Shown: positions 38,531 through 51,378, numbered from the stretch's first letter. The stretch is 64,000 nt of DNA from Gymnogyps californianus (GCF_018139145.2 NC_059500.1:49160663-49224662), one strand, 5' to 3'. Notes: generated from the letters alone by a model not told the origin. Program-made: numbers and translations.

Positions 38531-41318
38531 CACATCTTTAATTTGCAAGAACTTGCTTGTCCTTTATTTCCTGCATTTAATAAGCACTGTTTTTTTACTT
38601 TTTTTAATAGGTGCTGAACTGTATTTTACCTTTTGGATTTTCTTCCTATGAAAGGTTAATATTTTTCAGATTCTATGCAATTTAAAGCCTCAAGAACTGA
38701 TGTTATTACCCAAACTGTTCATGTAGAAATGCCATGGTTTCATTGGGTAGTATAGTATTTTGTCTTCACTCATTGTTCTAAAGTCTAGCCCCTATCCCTA
38801 CTTTTCCCCTGACATTTAGAGGCAAACTAAACATGATCAAATACACGGAAGCGCTAGCACACAGACCGAAACATTCACTCTGTTCAGATAAATGTGAATT
38901 TTATAATTTAGGTCAGATCAGGATTTCAAACCTTTATTATCTTTGCTTAGACTTATGGATTTTTTTTTTCTTTTTAGTTGAAAAAAAAAAAACCCAACCC
39001 TGTATCAAAGACTGCTGAGACAGTGGCAAAATTAGAACAGTAACTGAGAAAATAATTTCTTTAACAGTTTCCATTACTAATTAAATTCCAGGAACTGTTT
39101 TATTGTTGATTCTCTTAAGTAAATGGAGGAAATGATTGCTGCTTCCTTCTTGAAGAACTATCAGAATTAAGGCCATATCTTTTCTCATAAATATGTACAC
39201 TGTTATATTTAGCCAGAGTCTTACTTTCTGGTTCTTTGATTTTAGCTGCATGAAACTCAGCACTTTCAGTCTGTAGAGATTCTGAGAAAGCATAAAATTC
39301 TGGGTTTAATTTCTGTTATGTTCACATATTCTGAGCCTTTCTATGAGTTTCAGGCTTAAATAAGCAGGAAAGGAACATGAAATTGAGGTAAGACCACAAT
39401 ACTTTGCCGTATTAGCAAATTGTGTTAGCGATTAAAATCATGTGAAATTTTTAAACAAAACCATAAATCTTAATTGTCAGCCTTTGAGGTGAAGAGAAAC
39501 AAAGAGAACTTTGCTTTAACATTTCATTATAGGTAAAAACATAGGCTGAATACTGACCTGAAGATAGGTGAGGAAAAAGTCTCATGGAAGGAATAATGAA
39601 AGTTTCATTGTTTATGATATTTTAAACCAGATTGACAGAGCTTAGTTTTAAACTAAGTATAGCAGAAGGATAGCTTGTATGGGGCCTGTACAACCTGAGC
39701 GCTTACTTCCATATCCAACTTTAATAAGAGGTTTGCCAATCTGTACGTAAACCACCAGACAAATGTGTCCTGGCCTTTGATTTTGTAATAGAACTTTCTT
39801 CAAACTGCTGAAGATTGTGTGGTTTCAGGTTTCGTAACCCAATATTAGCTTCTGTCTTCTTTAAAAACAAATAAATCTACTATTACTTGGAAAGAACAGA
39901 ATTTAACAGAAAAGAATTTAATGTTGACTTTTAATGCATTAAGTCTCCAAATATAGTTTTATTGTATTACTTAATGCTGGGATCGCTTATTGTATCTTAA
40001 AGCAAAGCTGCCCAAAGACTGATGGCCTCTGCTGTGACCTCCTGTCTGTGATCTCTTTGCAGTGTTAGAATGATAGGGCTGGGTGGTATTACTTTGCCAA
40101 ATCATGTATTTGCCAGAAAATGCATTTTCAGAACATTTGAAGTATAAGAGATTGGGATATTGTTTTATTCGGAAAGGTAGGAAGAAAGGATGTGGCAGGA
40201 TACAACTGGAAATGTTGAAATTATTCATTTCAGAATTTTAATGAACAATACAGTGCGCTTTGATGTTTGAGTGAGATTTTCATCAGGGAACTTTGTCGCT
40301 TACAGTCAGCCAAGGAGGAGCAAGGGGCCAATAGCTAGGACATTTAACTGGGGCATCAGTTGGCTTGGCCTTTCTGTCTGACTGCATCAGGGACTGGAAA
40401 ATGGGTTTCCTTAGTCCCTAACTGACTGCCCTAACTATTATGCTGCTGTTTCATTCTCACTCTCTTTTTCTCTCATCCCCTTAATATTTAAGTGTAATCA
40501 TATTTTTCTCTTGCTAAAAAATTAAGAAAATAATGCTTTATGTTTCATTTTCAACAACCTGCCCTCCCCCAAACTGTGAACAACACATTCAACCCAATTT
40601 TTCATGCAGTTGGTTTTGTGCTCTGTGTAATACTTGAATTTAAATAAACAGAGTACTCTTTATCATCCAAATTCCCTGACTCTGCTGTGTGTATCAGAGA
40701 TGAGGTTTGTCCTCGTGCAGGTAGGACTGCAGCCATGGGTGCAAAGTTGGCCTTGAGTCATGCATAGCATTCATGCCAATATCTATGCTAGGACAAATTC
40801 TACTCTCTGATAAATTCCTTCTCATTCATCTCAAAAAGAAATAAAAAGACTGACTAAATAAAAATAAACTAAAATAAAGCGGCCATTACATTTTTCTTTC
40901 CAACAAATGGATAGTAAATTAACAAAATCAGATTCATTGACAAGTGTAGAAAGAAACTGCTGAAGAGAACCCAGTCTGGATTTATGAGCTGTGTAAATGG
41001 CATGTACGTTTAATTGACCGTATTTCCTAGGCTTATGATCCCCTTTCTTCTGTTGATGCATAGTGCATCTCTCACTAGAGGAGCTTGCTAGTAGTAGGTG
41101 GGGTGGAACCGACAATGAATTCTAATTATGGAAGAATACTTCCATGAACTTCACAAGGGAAGGAAAATCCTACTACCAGTGGGATCATGCCCACAGTCAG
41201 AGAGCTGCTGTAGTTGCTGTAGCACTCTGCATTGCGCTGCTATCGAAACTCCTGTCTGAAGTGGCAGTGGTGAATTGGGATACCCTTGCTGCTTTGCCAC
41301 AACCACAGATTTCATGTG

Positions 41319-41350
41319 TATCATCATTATCATTATCGTTATCATCGTTA
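41319..41350 (+). repeat. imperfect (ATC/ATT)n triplet repeat
   Basis: ATCATTATCATTATCG-type units. Overlapping short frames on both strands here come from the repeat. Confidence 0.8.
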
Positions 41351-44300
41351 CAGCAGCACTGATCAATTCTTAAAATCATTGAATTCAGAAGGCTGAATTC
41401 ACTCCGGTGAGGACTTTCCATACACTTTTGCCCACCATATGTCTAATTCATGAATAGTAACTTGAAAGAAGAATGTTAATTATGTGTAAAAAATCAGGCA
41501 TTCTGGGCCTCCTAAAATAAACCAGACTTCACTAAAACTTCCTTGCCACAACAAGCTACATCTCAAAACGTCTTTGAAAAATACTCTCCTCGTTTTTAAG
41601 GGTACATGACATGTAGTACAGAGTTAAACAGATGTTTGGACATTCTTTGGCACACATAGTATTTTAACTTTTCAGAATTAACCCTCTTCACCATCCCTTG
41701 TTGCCTAGGATGGGATAGATCTGGTAACTGGAGCTGAGTGAGATATGCCTTTAGTTAAGCTCTTTCGACCTTGTATTTCTGCCTGGAAGACTTCATTCAC
41801 CAGTTGTTTTTACGCAACATTCTCATTGCCAGGATCAAATGTCATTTTGGTAGTTGATGTACAAATAAGCAGTCTAAGAAGTCCAGAGTCATTCGAAGGA
41901 TTTTATTAGGTCAAATATTTTGTGTTTTCTATACATATATATATCTCTGCCATTCATTTAGGTTCTTCAAGGTTTTTTCCCTGCAGATACAGCAGCAACT
42001 GCAGTGCAAAGGACACCAGAGATGGCCTTAAATTAGCTAGCTCAGGTATGAGGAATAATGGAGCCATGGCAAGCTGAAGCTCAGCTGGTTTTGGCATATC
42101 TTGCTTTGTGATTTTCTGCCTGTTTGATCACAGTGTTCATGCACTGGCATAAATCGCTCTGCCCAAGCTGTGCCTCAGCTTACTCAGGGAACATTGTTTA
42201 CACGAACCTGGGAGCAGTATTCAGAGGAGGAATGGATAGCGGCATTGTAAATCACATCAGGGAACAGAACAGCTGAAGCAAGAAACTGCAGGTGCCATGG
42301 GGAGGAACAGATGAACGATGACAAGGTGGCTAGCATTGGCTGAGGGCTGGTAGAGGACTTGCTAGGGTTTGGGAGTGACAAAGGGAGAAAAAGTTGGATT
42401 AGGATGAACTACTTCAATTTGGTATGGAGAAGGGGGTCTGGGAACTACTGGAGCAATTTAAGATGGCTGAATGAGTATATTTTCCAAGGAAAAAAGCAAG
42501 GAAGATCAGCATTGAATGAGAAGAGCAAAGAAATAGGTAAGTTTATCAAGACAAAAGATAGTATGGGCTTAGCCAACATTTGTAATGCTACTTTTTTCTT
42601 CTTGTGTCTCTCTGACTGCTGTTTGCAGCTACTAGGTCAGAGTACAGGTTGTCAGCCACATATACTCTTTTGCCTTTCCAGCTGAATAATAGTCTTCATA
42701 GCTTGATAGCAAGTCATGCTTCATTTCTGCCCCTAAACACAGCCCTATTCTATCTGGCAATTGCCAGTCCTTACCTTTTCCCAGAACATCTCCCTTTTTA
42801 AACTTCCTGGTCTGTACTGCTTCCCTTTCTAGTCTGCCTTTATCCATACTCTTCTTTCTTAATTCCATTTTTTTGCTTATGGATCCATTATTTGTAGCCA
42901 TCCTTACATACATGGGCATGTGCCTCCTACAGAGAACTCCTTTGTCATCTTTTCCCAAAGAAACCTTGGGAATGCTGCTGTCAGCACTGAGAAACGCCTT
43001 TTTTATGCAGGGCACTGTTCAAGCAGCACCCTGCATGGGGTACTCAGTCTGCGCCTCAGGGTGCAATGCTACATTTAGTTGTGTAGCAGACGGGAAAGGG
43101 GTGCAGGGTCAGGCTCCGACCACTCTAGACTGGTGTGTCTATGAAAACATACTTTTCCTTCCCTCCTATTCCAACAATTGTTCAGCTACTGGAAATGTGT
43201 GTTGCTAGTACCTTGAGCACACAGTATTCTTAATTCTGACAAGGTTTTATCCTTGGTGACTTTGGTTTTGTCATAAGATTTCAAAACTTTAGTGTCCAAA
43301 TAAATGAACTTTTTCTCACAATTCATTCCTCTCATCCCTACCAGAATGTTTTTGCATATGATATTTAGGGATAGTATTAAACACAAGTGAAATAGATTTA
43401 AGAAATGAATGTAAAAGAATCAATTCTTTTCAACTGTGGTTGCATAATGGAAATCGACTGCTATGAATGAACCTATGTTCAGAAGTTATGAACAGCAGAG
43501 CTAATGCACTGCCATGAGTTCATCTTTATTATTGCATTACACCTGAATCAATTGATAAAGTAGCTTTTTTTTAAGGCTAGGAATGGCACTTAATTGAATA
43601 AAAGTCAATGTAATTATATTAGGAGAATCCAACAGTACTGCTGACAGCGGAAAAGGGACACTACTGAGCAGAGTGCCAGAACTGGTCCGCACATTTCTGC
43701 ACATCGTTTGCCTGACAGATATTATGGGCTGGTACATACTTTAACTAGATTACTGATTGCCACTGCTGTAAGTGAGAACTGAATAAGGGAGGCATCTATT
43801 CTTATCAGAGCATCAGCAGGGTTTGCATCCTTACACTGGTCTTTCTCAGAATGGCCTCTGTCCATCTGGGGCTCTGTGGCCCCTCTTTAACGTGGTAATT
43901 TATTCTTATCTCTTCATTCAGTGAATGCTGAAGTTATTTTCACTGCATGCCTGGCTGCTGTTTTTCTCAGCAGCAAACCAAGGAAATAGTAAGCGCAAAT
44001 ACATGGAAACAACAGTTGCAGTTATTCTGACTAGTTTCTACACTGCAGCAAATTCCTGTACCAGGGCAGTGAGGAGGGGAGAGAGGGGGAGAAATCATAA
44101 GAAGTAAACACATGAGCACTTTATGAGTAGTTCACAGTTAGCGTTATGATGATAAGCACAAATGTGCTTTTATGGTCATGTAATAACACCGGTCAGTGTG
44201 GACAGGCCTTCACAGTAAGCGTTTCCTGTACTGCACTTAGCAACTTTACGTGGAGTTGTATGCCATCTGACACCAGGAAGGCAAGGGACTGCCAGGACTA

Positions 44301-44544
44301 CTGTTTATCATTCATGTATGTGCACACTGCATGCATCTGTTCAGAACTCATTTGTGGATGATAATGGGGATGCTGTGAATATGCTTTGATTAATTTGCTT
44401 TATGTTTTTCATATTGTGTGGTTGAGTCAGTATCCATCAGGACAACAGTATAAGTGAGATTACAGCTGACAAAAAACAGTTTCACGGTCAAGACTTTTTT
44501 TAAAGTCTGTATTTTATTGGTTTCAGATATTATTTTCTTTTGTC

Positions 44545-44665
44545 TTTTTTTTTTTTTTTAAACCAGATATGTCTGGATTGGAATGTGAATTTGTTCTCTC
44601 TCTCTCTCCTCCCCCTCCCCCTTTCTTTCTCTTTTCTTCTCTCTTTTCTCTCTCTCTCTCTCTTT
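44545..44665 (+). repeat. poly(T) and CT-rich tract
   Basis: A T run at about 44545-44559 and a CT-dominated tract from 44594 to 44665 are separated by about 35 unique bases. Confidence 0.9.
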
Positions 44666-45410
44666 TGTGATCTCAATTTAGCAAAAGATTAGAAAGCTGA
44701 TCTTATCACAAGGTAAGCTCAGCCTTCCTAAGTGCAGTGTGGGGATATGCATAATTACACTTCTGCGCCTCAAAAAAGCAATGGTGCTATACTTGCTTGT
44801 GTGAAAGGAGTATTTCCCGTGTGGGAGAAAAACAAGGAATACTCTCCACTTTTTTCCACCCTTGCCCATACCTCTCAACTGTCTCTCATTAGGAGAGAAA
44901 TTTTCCGTTCTACACCCCCCCTTACTGGAATAATTGCATCCCAAGCAGACACGATTCAAGTAAAAATGCAGTTCAGTATCAGTTTTATGTCAGAGAACAG
45001 TTACCTGCATTTGCAGGTGAGTGGCATGCATTGCTTCTGTTGCTGTTTTCTTTATTTATTCCCATAAGTTACGTGCAACAGATAGATGAATCGCAAAGTA
45101 AGTGATAGAAAATTACAGAAATTAACTCCACGTCAATTTAGTCTTCCTACATTTGCGTTTTCCTTATTTATCTGCATTGTATTTCTGTACCATGTTTGGG
45201 ACTTCAGCTGGTTGAGAGGTATGTTTCAAAGGGTTTGTTAAAACAAAAGCTTCCAATAAGGAAATATTGCTAATAGCTATTGTTCCCCTTCTCCCTTTTT
45301 TGTTACTGTAGGACCTGAATGTCTGTAAAATATTTGATCATTGTTATGTCTTCCCGTGCCAATTTTATACCTAGTGCTTTTTTGCAAATTAAAGTATTCC
45401 TATGTTAAAA

Positions 45411-45462
45411 CTCTCTCTTCCTCTCTCCTCCCCTCCCCCCCTTTCTTTCTTTTCCCTCCTAC
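45411..45462 (+). repeat. CT-rich tract
   Basis: A pure pyrimidine run of about 50 bases. Confidence 0.9.
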
Positions 45463-45998
45463 ATTTGGGCTCTGATCTGCAATTTATAATGGGCAGACAG
45501 ACTGGTGAGTCTGCATGTTGTAAATTGCGGGTTTGGGTCCTTAGCTTGCAAAGAATGTTACGCAGTAGAACTTCGCTAATTCTTTTTTTACTGACTTGAA
45601 AATCCAGTCACCCTCCAAAGAAACTCAATAAATATTTGTCGTTTCCTCAGCAATGGTGCACATTCTGAATACTGAAACCTGAAGTTTTCTAATACTGAAA
45701 ACTTTATACTGATTTCTTATTATTAAGCACTTCAACAAAATGAGCATGTTCTGTGGTCAGAGGTCTGTGATGTCTGTCATGTTTGTTGGTTGCATTGTTA
45801 ATTCAGAAAATGCAGTTTTTCAAAGAGGGTTTCCTGACAGTACTGCAAATCAGTGAGGTTCTACTGCAATGGATGAATAACGCCAATGTCAAAAGTGGAG
45901 AGTAGAATGCAGTATTTAAAATAATAGGCTGTTTTACACAGTTACTAACCCAAAGACTTACATTGTTTGCAAATGTAGAGCTTTATTTCTTGAGAACA

Positions 45999-46200
45999 AA
46001 GGCCCAGATCCTGTAAGACATTTGAGAATATTTTAACTTGCAGCTCTTGGGATCTGGTCCAAAGACCACTGACGTCAGTGACAGCTTTTCCAGTGTTTCT
46101 TGAGCACCCACAGTGACTTCAGCACATACCTAAACCAAAGCCCATGCTTAAGTGTTTTGATTGATTTGGGGCAAAATTCTCATTGCCATTAGTAGGTTTT
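45999..46200. repeat. possible ancient amniote interspersed-repeat remnant
   Basis: Phrases such as GGCCCAGATCCTGTAAGAC, GGGATCTGGTCC, GTGACTTCAGCACATACC and CCCATGCTTAAGTGTTTTG resemble an old repeat family seen in birds and turtles. The element is degraded, its borders are uncertain and I cannot name the family. Confidence 0.35.
46067..46080. promoter_or_regulatory. 14-bp palindrome containing a full CRE (TGACGTCA)
   Basis: CACTGACGTCAGTG is perfectly self-complementary and has the consensus CREB/ATF site at 46070-46077. It lies about 0.9 kb before the last exon, inside a possible ancient repeat remnant. Activity is not shown by sequence. Confidence 0.45.
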
Positions 46201-46498
46201 TTTAACTGGAAATTATACTGCTCGGGTCAGTCAGCACTGCATCAGACACAGTACTGGGAAGAGTACAGGGAGGAGCAGCAGTGCCCTCCCAGAAGCATGG
46301 AACCAGTGACTTTGGCTAAGATTTTCAGAAACTTACATGTAGACTTCAGAGACTTCAAGTCTTCTCCATCTTGATTTGGCCCAATTCTGAATCCATTTAT
46401 TCCAGAATTAAATTATCAGAATCAGGACCTCTGACTATGTATCATACAGTTACCTTTATTTTTTTCTCCTCCTATATTTCACTTACATAGTTATGTGA

Positions 46499-46620
46499 GT
46501 ACATATATATATATAAAAATATATATTTATATGTATGTATGTATAAATATATAAGGATATGGATCTAGAGATAGACATAGATACAAACACACACAGATAT
46601 TCCATATATTAATAATATTT
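46499..46620 (+). repeat. AT-rich low-complexity (TA, GTAT units)
   Basis: A short TA run, TATGTATGTATG units and a CACACA stretch succeed one another, about 380 bases before the terminal exon. Confidence 0.85.
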
Positions 46621-46954
46621 TCTCTTGAAGCAAGGCTTTTTGGAAGGCCAGCAGGGATTCAGGAACCAAGAAGAGCATTTTGCATTTTCTGCTAGTGCAA
46701 TTCATTATTTTGTAACCATGAAATAAAAGGGCTGTAGCTGCTGCTGGGGACTAATGTTGAGGAGCAGTAGCTGAAAAGGAAAACAGTATGGGGGGGTAAT
46801 TTGCTTGTTTTGTTTTGTTTTTATGTTGCAATTTGTTCACTTACAACAAGACTGAATTTTCCGTGAAACATGGATAGGGGATATTTTTATGATAAATTAG
46901 TGATAAATCACAATTTGGATTTGGTGCTTGATGACTATATGTTTAATCAAAAAT

Positions 46955-46997
46955 ACTGTACATTTTTCCTTTTCTCCCTTCCCTCTTCCTTTCCCAG
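46955..46997 (+). other. BNC2: splice acceptor of BNC2 terminal exon
   Basis: A strong pyrimidine tract of about 40 bases runs into TTTCCCAG, with AG at 46996-46997. Exon sequence begins ACACAGTGCTAAC, which supplies the last base of the split arginine codon and then HSANINLH, the histidine part of finger 4. Confidence 0.96.
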
Positions 46998-47658
46998 ACA
47001 CAGTGCTAACATAAACCTGCACCGTAAACTGTTGACCAAAGAACTGGATGACATGGGCCTGGACACCTCACAGCCTTCTCTTAGTAAGGACCTCCGCGAT
47101 GAATTTTTGGTGAAGATATATGGCGCTCAGCATCAGATGGGGCTCGACATAAGGGAAGACACCTCCTCGCCTGCTGGTACTGAGGATTCCCATATGAATG
47201 GGTACGGCAGGGGCATGTCGGAAGACTATATGGTCCTAGACCTGAGCACCACCTCCAGCATCCAGTCCAGCAGCAGTATCCATTCCTCAAGAGAATCTGA
47301 TGCAGGAAGCGATGAGGGCATTCTCCTGGACGACGTCGACGGGGCAAGTGACAGCGGGGAATCTGCCCACAAAGCAGATGCCCCTGCCTTAGCTGTAGGT
47401 ATGGGCACTGATGTCCCAGGATCCCTCATGTTCAACAGTGTTTCGGTGAGCAACGGTGGGATAATGTGTAACATTTGCCACAAAATGTACAGCAACAAGG
47501 GAACCCTCAGAGTGCACTATAAAACAGTGCACTTGCGAGAAATGCACAAATGCAAAGTCCCTGGGTGCAACATGATGTTCTCCTCTGTCCGTAGCCGAAA
47601 CCGGCACAGTCAGAACCCCAATTTGCATAAAAACATTCCCTTCACTTCAGTAGATTAG
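46998..47658 (+). CDS. BNC2: basonuclin 2 (BNC2), terminal coding exon with stop codon
   Basis: This exon completes basonuclin 2. After the split arginine codon (residue 656, counted from the first codon in the window) it gives H657 and H664, which complete finger 4. A serine- and acid-rich region follows. It contains VLDLS (735-739), which resembles a PxDLS-type CtBP-binding motif; that is inference. The last finger pair is C813-C816-H829-H834 and C841-C846-H859-H866. The protein ends NIPFTSVD, followed by TAG at 47656-47658, which matches the C-terminus of vertebrate BNC2 as I remember it. Together the exons give 875 residues, against about 1,100 for full-length BNC2, so the N-terminal fifth is outside the window. 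The open frame continues upstream of the acceptor to an ATG at 46870, but the splice signal and the protein match exclude that start. All zinc ligands are intact. Confidence 0.97.
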
Positions 47659-47732
47659 TTCAAGGATGGACACAGCATAATGCCAGCTCTCAGAGAGGGC
47701 CCACCACACCTGAACTGCCATATACGGTCTCC

Positions 47733-47735
<3 letters not shown>

Positions 47736-47767
<32 letters not shown>
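47736..47767 (+). repeat. (TA)16 microsatellite in the 3' UTR
   Basis: An uninterrupted TA run begins 78 bases after the stop codon and is followed by a second shorter TATATA block around 47775-47788. The two can pair with themselves or each other in RNA. Length polymorphism is likely. Confidence 0.95.
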
Positions 47768-47773
<6 letters not shown>

Positions 47774-47926
47774 ATACATATATATATAATCTTTTTCTTT
47801 TCTTTTTTAACAAAAGAAAGGAACACCAGGTGCTTTTTCCCCTTTGTTGGTTGTTGGTTTATTTTTTTCCTTTTTTTTGGGATAGAAACAAAAAGGTGGG
47901 ATCTTTAATTTGGGGGGAGAGACCCT

Positions 47927-48110
47927 TCATGAAAAAAAGCAAACAAAAACAAAAAACAAACCCACAGAAAACTTGCAGTTGTCCCTAGTTCTGTTAGAAT
48001 GTTCTTGGTCATCTCCAAAGAGACAATTTGTTCTACCCATGAGTTTTGCCTGAAAAAAAAGAACAAAAAACAACAAAAAAATTGCAAACAAACAAAAAGA
48101 TAAAAAAACC
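47927..48110 (+). repeat. A-rich low-complexity stretches in the 3' UTR
   Basis: Runs of CAAA/AAAAC type occupy about 47930-47970 and 48050-48110, separated by ordinary sequence that includes a T-poor segment around 47980-48040. They read as low complexity, not as tails of retroposons, because no body sequence precedes them. Confidence 0.7.
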
Positions 48111-48180
48111 AATCTACTTAGTTGTCTTTGTGTCTTCTAAGCATTGGGGATAACGTTCTACTAAGCATGGCTGTTACACT

Positions 48181-48188
48181 TGTATATA
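48181..48188 (+). promoter_or_regulatory. Pumilio-type site TGTATATA in the 3' UTR
   Basis: The octamer matches the UGUANAUA Pumilio consensus exactly, about 520 bases after the stop codon. Part of it lies in a TA-rich run, so chance is a real possibility. Confidence 0.35.
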
Positions 48189-49554
48189 TATATTGAGCCT
48201 TGACAGGCCTATGATGTAAAACAATTGTATTGATGGTGGTTTAACTCTTATTTTTTTGCTTAATTTTTACAGTTACATTCAGCTGTTAGATAAGCAGGAA
48301 AAATAGTTTGCTGGCTAGTTCTACTCATTTATGTTAGCTTTAATGCACATTTTTAAAAGAACCACGGTCTTGTTTTAACTACCTGCTAGATATAAGTAAT
48401 ACAGAGGTGCTGGCATGCTTTACAGTACCTGATCTGATACAGTTTTTTTGTCTTGTACTATTACATAAATCCAGTCATGCACTTTTTCGTACACTACAAG
48501 GGGATGTGTAATAATATCCATGCTTTTTTTTTTCTTAAACTATTGCCATATTTTCAGTAAGTGTCTTTAAAAAAATACACTTAGATAAAAGTGGTCTGGT
48601 CAGTATGAGGGCATGAATGCCAAACAAAGAGTATTAGTGTTTAGTGTTAATACAAAAGTGCCAACTTTGCACACGTTTTGAAAAAAGAAAATGTAGTTAT
48701 TCACCATAACCACAGTTGTAGTTTTTGGACTACAGAGAAAAATACTGGGGAGGGAAAAGGGGTAAAGTGAAATACAGAATTCTTGGTGCTTTTTTCAAGT
48801 GCCAATTATTACTAGAAACAATAGTGCATCCTTATTCCTTGTATACTACATTACATAAAAGAAAAAAAACCAGAATTGTGTCATGTGAATCAGTGGAAAC
48901 TTTTTTTTTTGTCAAACATGCATAATATTTGGGGATATAAATGCTGATACTACTTGTCACAGAACAAAGATGAATATAATTTTGTGTGCTTCTTACTATG
49001 GCCTGGATTTTTTGTGGTGTTTTAAAAAAAAAAAGGAACAGGGAAATAATGTTAACTATGTTGTTCTGTAAAGTTGTCTTTTTTGCAATGGAAAGTGCTG
49101 TAGTATGATAAAGGCATGTTTTATAGAAGCAATCAAAAGAAATTAATGGCAGAAGCACTTAGAAGCTCTGAAAACATATGCTGGACTTTTTATTGGGTAA
49201 CTTTCCCTTTGGATAAAATTAGAGGCCAGAAAAAAAGGATCTCTAGTTGTGTTAATGTTTTGTGTTTCACCCACATGGTTTGTCAGCAAATAACGAAAGT
49301 CCAAGAAAGATAGTGAGCAAGAGAGCGAGCATGAACAGGAGAGGGAGAAGGAGCAAGCAGTTGAGAAAGGCAGAGAGAAAGAGAGGCTGTCCTCTGAATC
49401 TTTTTTGTTTCCGGTGTTTACACATGTTGCTTGAGCTGGTAAACCACACTGGCAGCCTGAGTTACCACAACATACTGACTGAGTGATGGTATTTACTTAA
49501 GTTCAGTCTACAGCCAAAACCATTAGGGTGTGTGTTGTAGACGCTTTTCTTTAC

Positions 49555-49605
49555 AAAAACAATAACAATAACAAAAGCAAAAACAAACAAACAAACAAAC
49601 GAAAC
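49555..49605 (+). repeat. (CAAA)n-type A-rich microsatellite
   Basis: Imperfect AATAAC and CAAA units lead into four clean CAAA copies. It lies just before the AATAAA hexamer at 49627. Confidence 0.85.
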
Positions 49606-49626
49606 CCAAGGGATATTTCAGCGTAC

Positions 49627-49632
49627 AATAAA
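49627..49632 (+). terminator. BNC2: candidate proximal poly(A) signal AATAAA
   Basis: AATAAA is followed within about 20 bases by GAGAATGTGTTCCTTTTCTG, a GT/T-rich downstream element. Use would give a 3' UTR of roughly 2 kb. This is the best placed of the proximal signals. Confidence 0.5.
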
Positions 49633-49899
49633 ATATTCCTTCAGTGAGAATGTGTTCCTTTTCTGTATTTACTGACCCAGAACATTATTCTTCTTAGCCA
49701 AGAGTCAGAAATGCTCCATTGTTTCAGCTTGTCGTCGTTTTGATTTGCTGTGCATTTTGATTATTCTTACCATTATGTGCATTTGAGTACTTAACTCCTG
49801 TTACATTTTCTAGAGGAAACTCTTAATATGGATTTCCTCTTTTTTAGTACTCTTTATGCATTTCAGTATTCTTGTTTCCAAAAGTAGGAATCAATAGCT

Positions 49900-49905
49900 A
49901 ATAAA
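49900..49905 (+). terminator. BNC2: candidate poly(A) signal AATAAA
   Basis: An exact hexamer. The downstream sequence has TTTCCAGTTGTAG but no strong GT element. It may be a weak alternative to 49627. Confidence 0.25.
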
Positions 49906-50433
49906 TCAGTATTTCCAGTTGTAGAAAATAAAAGAAAAATCTTTCTAAATGAATTCTCACTACATTCCTATGGGTTACAAGCCTCTGATCATTTTTTGAT
50001 TCTCTACGCTCATGAAGCCCTGAAAACATTTGTGGATCCCATAGAAACTGTAAGGAAAATTTACCTTCTGGTTTAACAAAAAGAAACTTTATAGCAAAAA
50101 GCTAAGCAGTTTCACTGACTTTTTTCTTTCATCTTTTTTATTTTTCCTCAAGGTCTCAACTACTTTGCGTTGTTAAATTGAGTGGAGAGTTCTGCTTTGC
50201 TTTGTTTTATGTTGTGCAAGCTCAGTGTGTTTGTGAGAAAGGGAAATTAGAACAGTAAAGGTGCATTCTTCTTAAAACACATGGACCTTTGTAGTGTTAT
50301 CTGTACTGCACTCCCGTCCCTCCTCCCAAGCTGTTAGGAACAAGCAAGATGGAAAGTCTAAAAAACAAAACAACAAAAATTGAATGATATCTACAGAAAT
50401 AAAACCCCACTGTTTTGTAGTATGTACAGTATA

Positions 50434-50439
50434 AATAAA
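50434..50439 (+). terminator. BNC2: candidate poly(A) signal AATAAA
   Basis: The hexamer sits inside ATAAATAAATAAC, followed by T- and A-rich sequence without a clear GT element. Low confidence. Confidence 0.2.
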
Positions 50440-51378
50440 TAACATTTTTAATGAAAAACACATTTGAGGGATATAAATAATTCCTCACTGAATGCATCAC
50501 TGTTCTGCATTCTCATTTCACTCTGTTTCTGTGAGAGGTCAAATGGTTTTGGTAAACTTGTTTGGAAACTTAAACATCATCAGTAGATAAATTCAGCAGA
50601 TGAATTACATAGAAAAAAATCTGTTTATTACACAAAATGAAACAGGACATTCTAAAATATAAAGAAGCAGTGACAAACCTCCAAAAACTTTTAGAAGCTC
50701 TGCAATCCTACTTTTATGGCATCCTAAACTTCATTCAGATTTTGCTTAAGCTGTGTAGGAGATATCATCTCTGTCTTGTGGACAGAACATTACTCACTGT
50801 TATTTCTAGGCAAATCAAGTGGTTTCTTCAGTGCTAGTGATACTAATGTCAGAACAGTCTTTTCTTTAGAAGGGCACATACACTTACATTGAATTGAATG
50901 GCATTTCCCTCTTTCCTACTTACCATGCATCTCTATGAGAATCTGTATTTATCAGAATTGTTCCTGTGGTGGAATTTGCATCATCTGAAGTTATCTGAAA
51001 ACTCCTTAAAAAGGCTGTGTGGTAGAAGTTTGGTTTTACTGACAGAAAGTAGCATTTCTGGGTGATCTCAGCAGCGACCCAGACTGCAATAAGCATAACA
51101 ACCATACATTTCATGTGTCCAGCACAGGGCACGGCTGTAATGGTGTGATGACAAGATAAGTGTTGTGCACTTGCTTTTGCCGTCACAAACCTGTGGCTAT
51201 CCCTTCAGTTTCCAAACCTGTCAGTCTAAACCTTTTTACAAGACTTAGACCAACTTTGAGGAACAGACTCTTCATTTTACATGGAGTTTGTTTCTTCTTG
51301 TTTGGTTCTTATAGTTATTGTGGTCACTTTTTCCACATTGTTTCACTGTTTTGTTTATTCAAGGTAGTTGTATTTTTC

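Larger units (their letters stand above)
24525..46997 (+). other. BNC2: BNC2 last intron, 22,473 bp
   Basis: This intron joins two exons whose frames and protein match exactly. It holds one solo LTR in sense orientation (30999-31595), a long GT microsatellite (29632-29675), several CT-rich tracts (34425, 44594, 45411) and an AT-rich low-complexity run (46499-46620). Blocks of candidate regulatory sequence lie near 35.6-36.1 kb, 38.0-38.5 kb and 46.07 kb. The longest ORFs (149, 127 and 101 codons) are within chance expectation for this much AT-rich sequence and resemble nothing I know. No nested gene or RNA gene was recognised. Confidence 0.93.
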
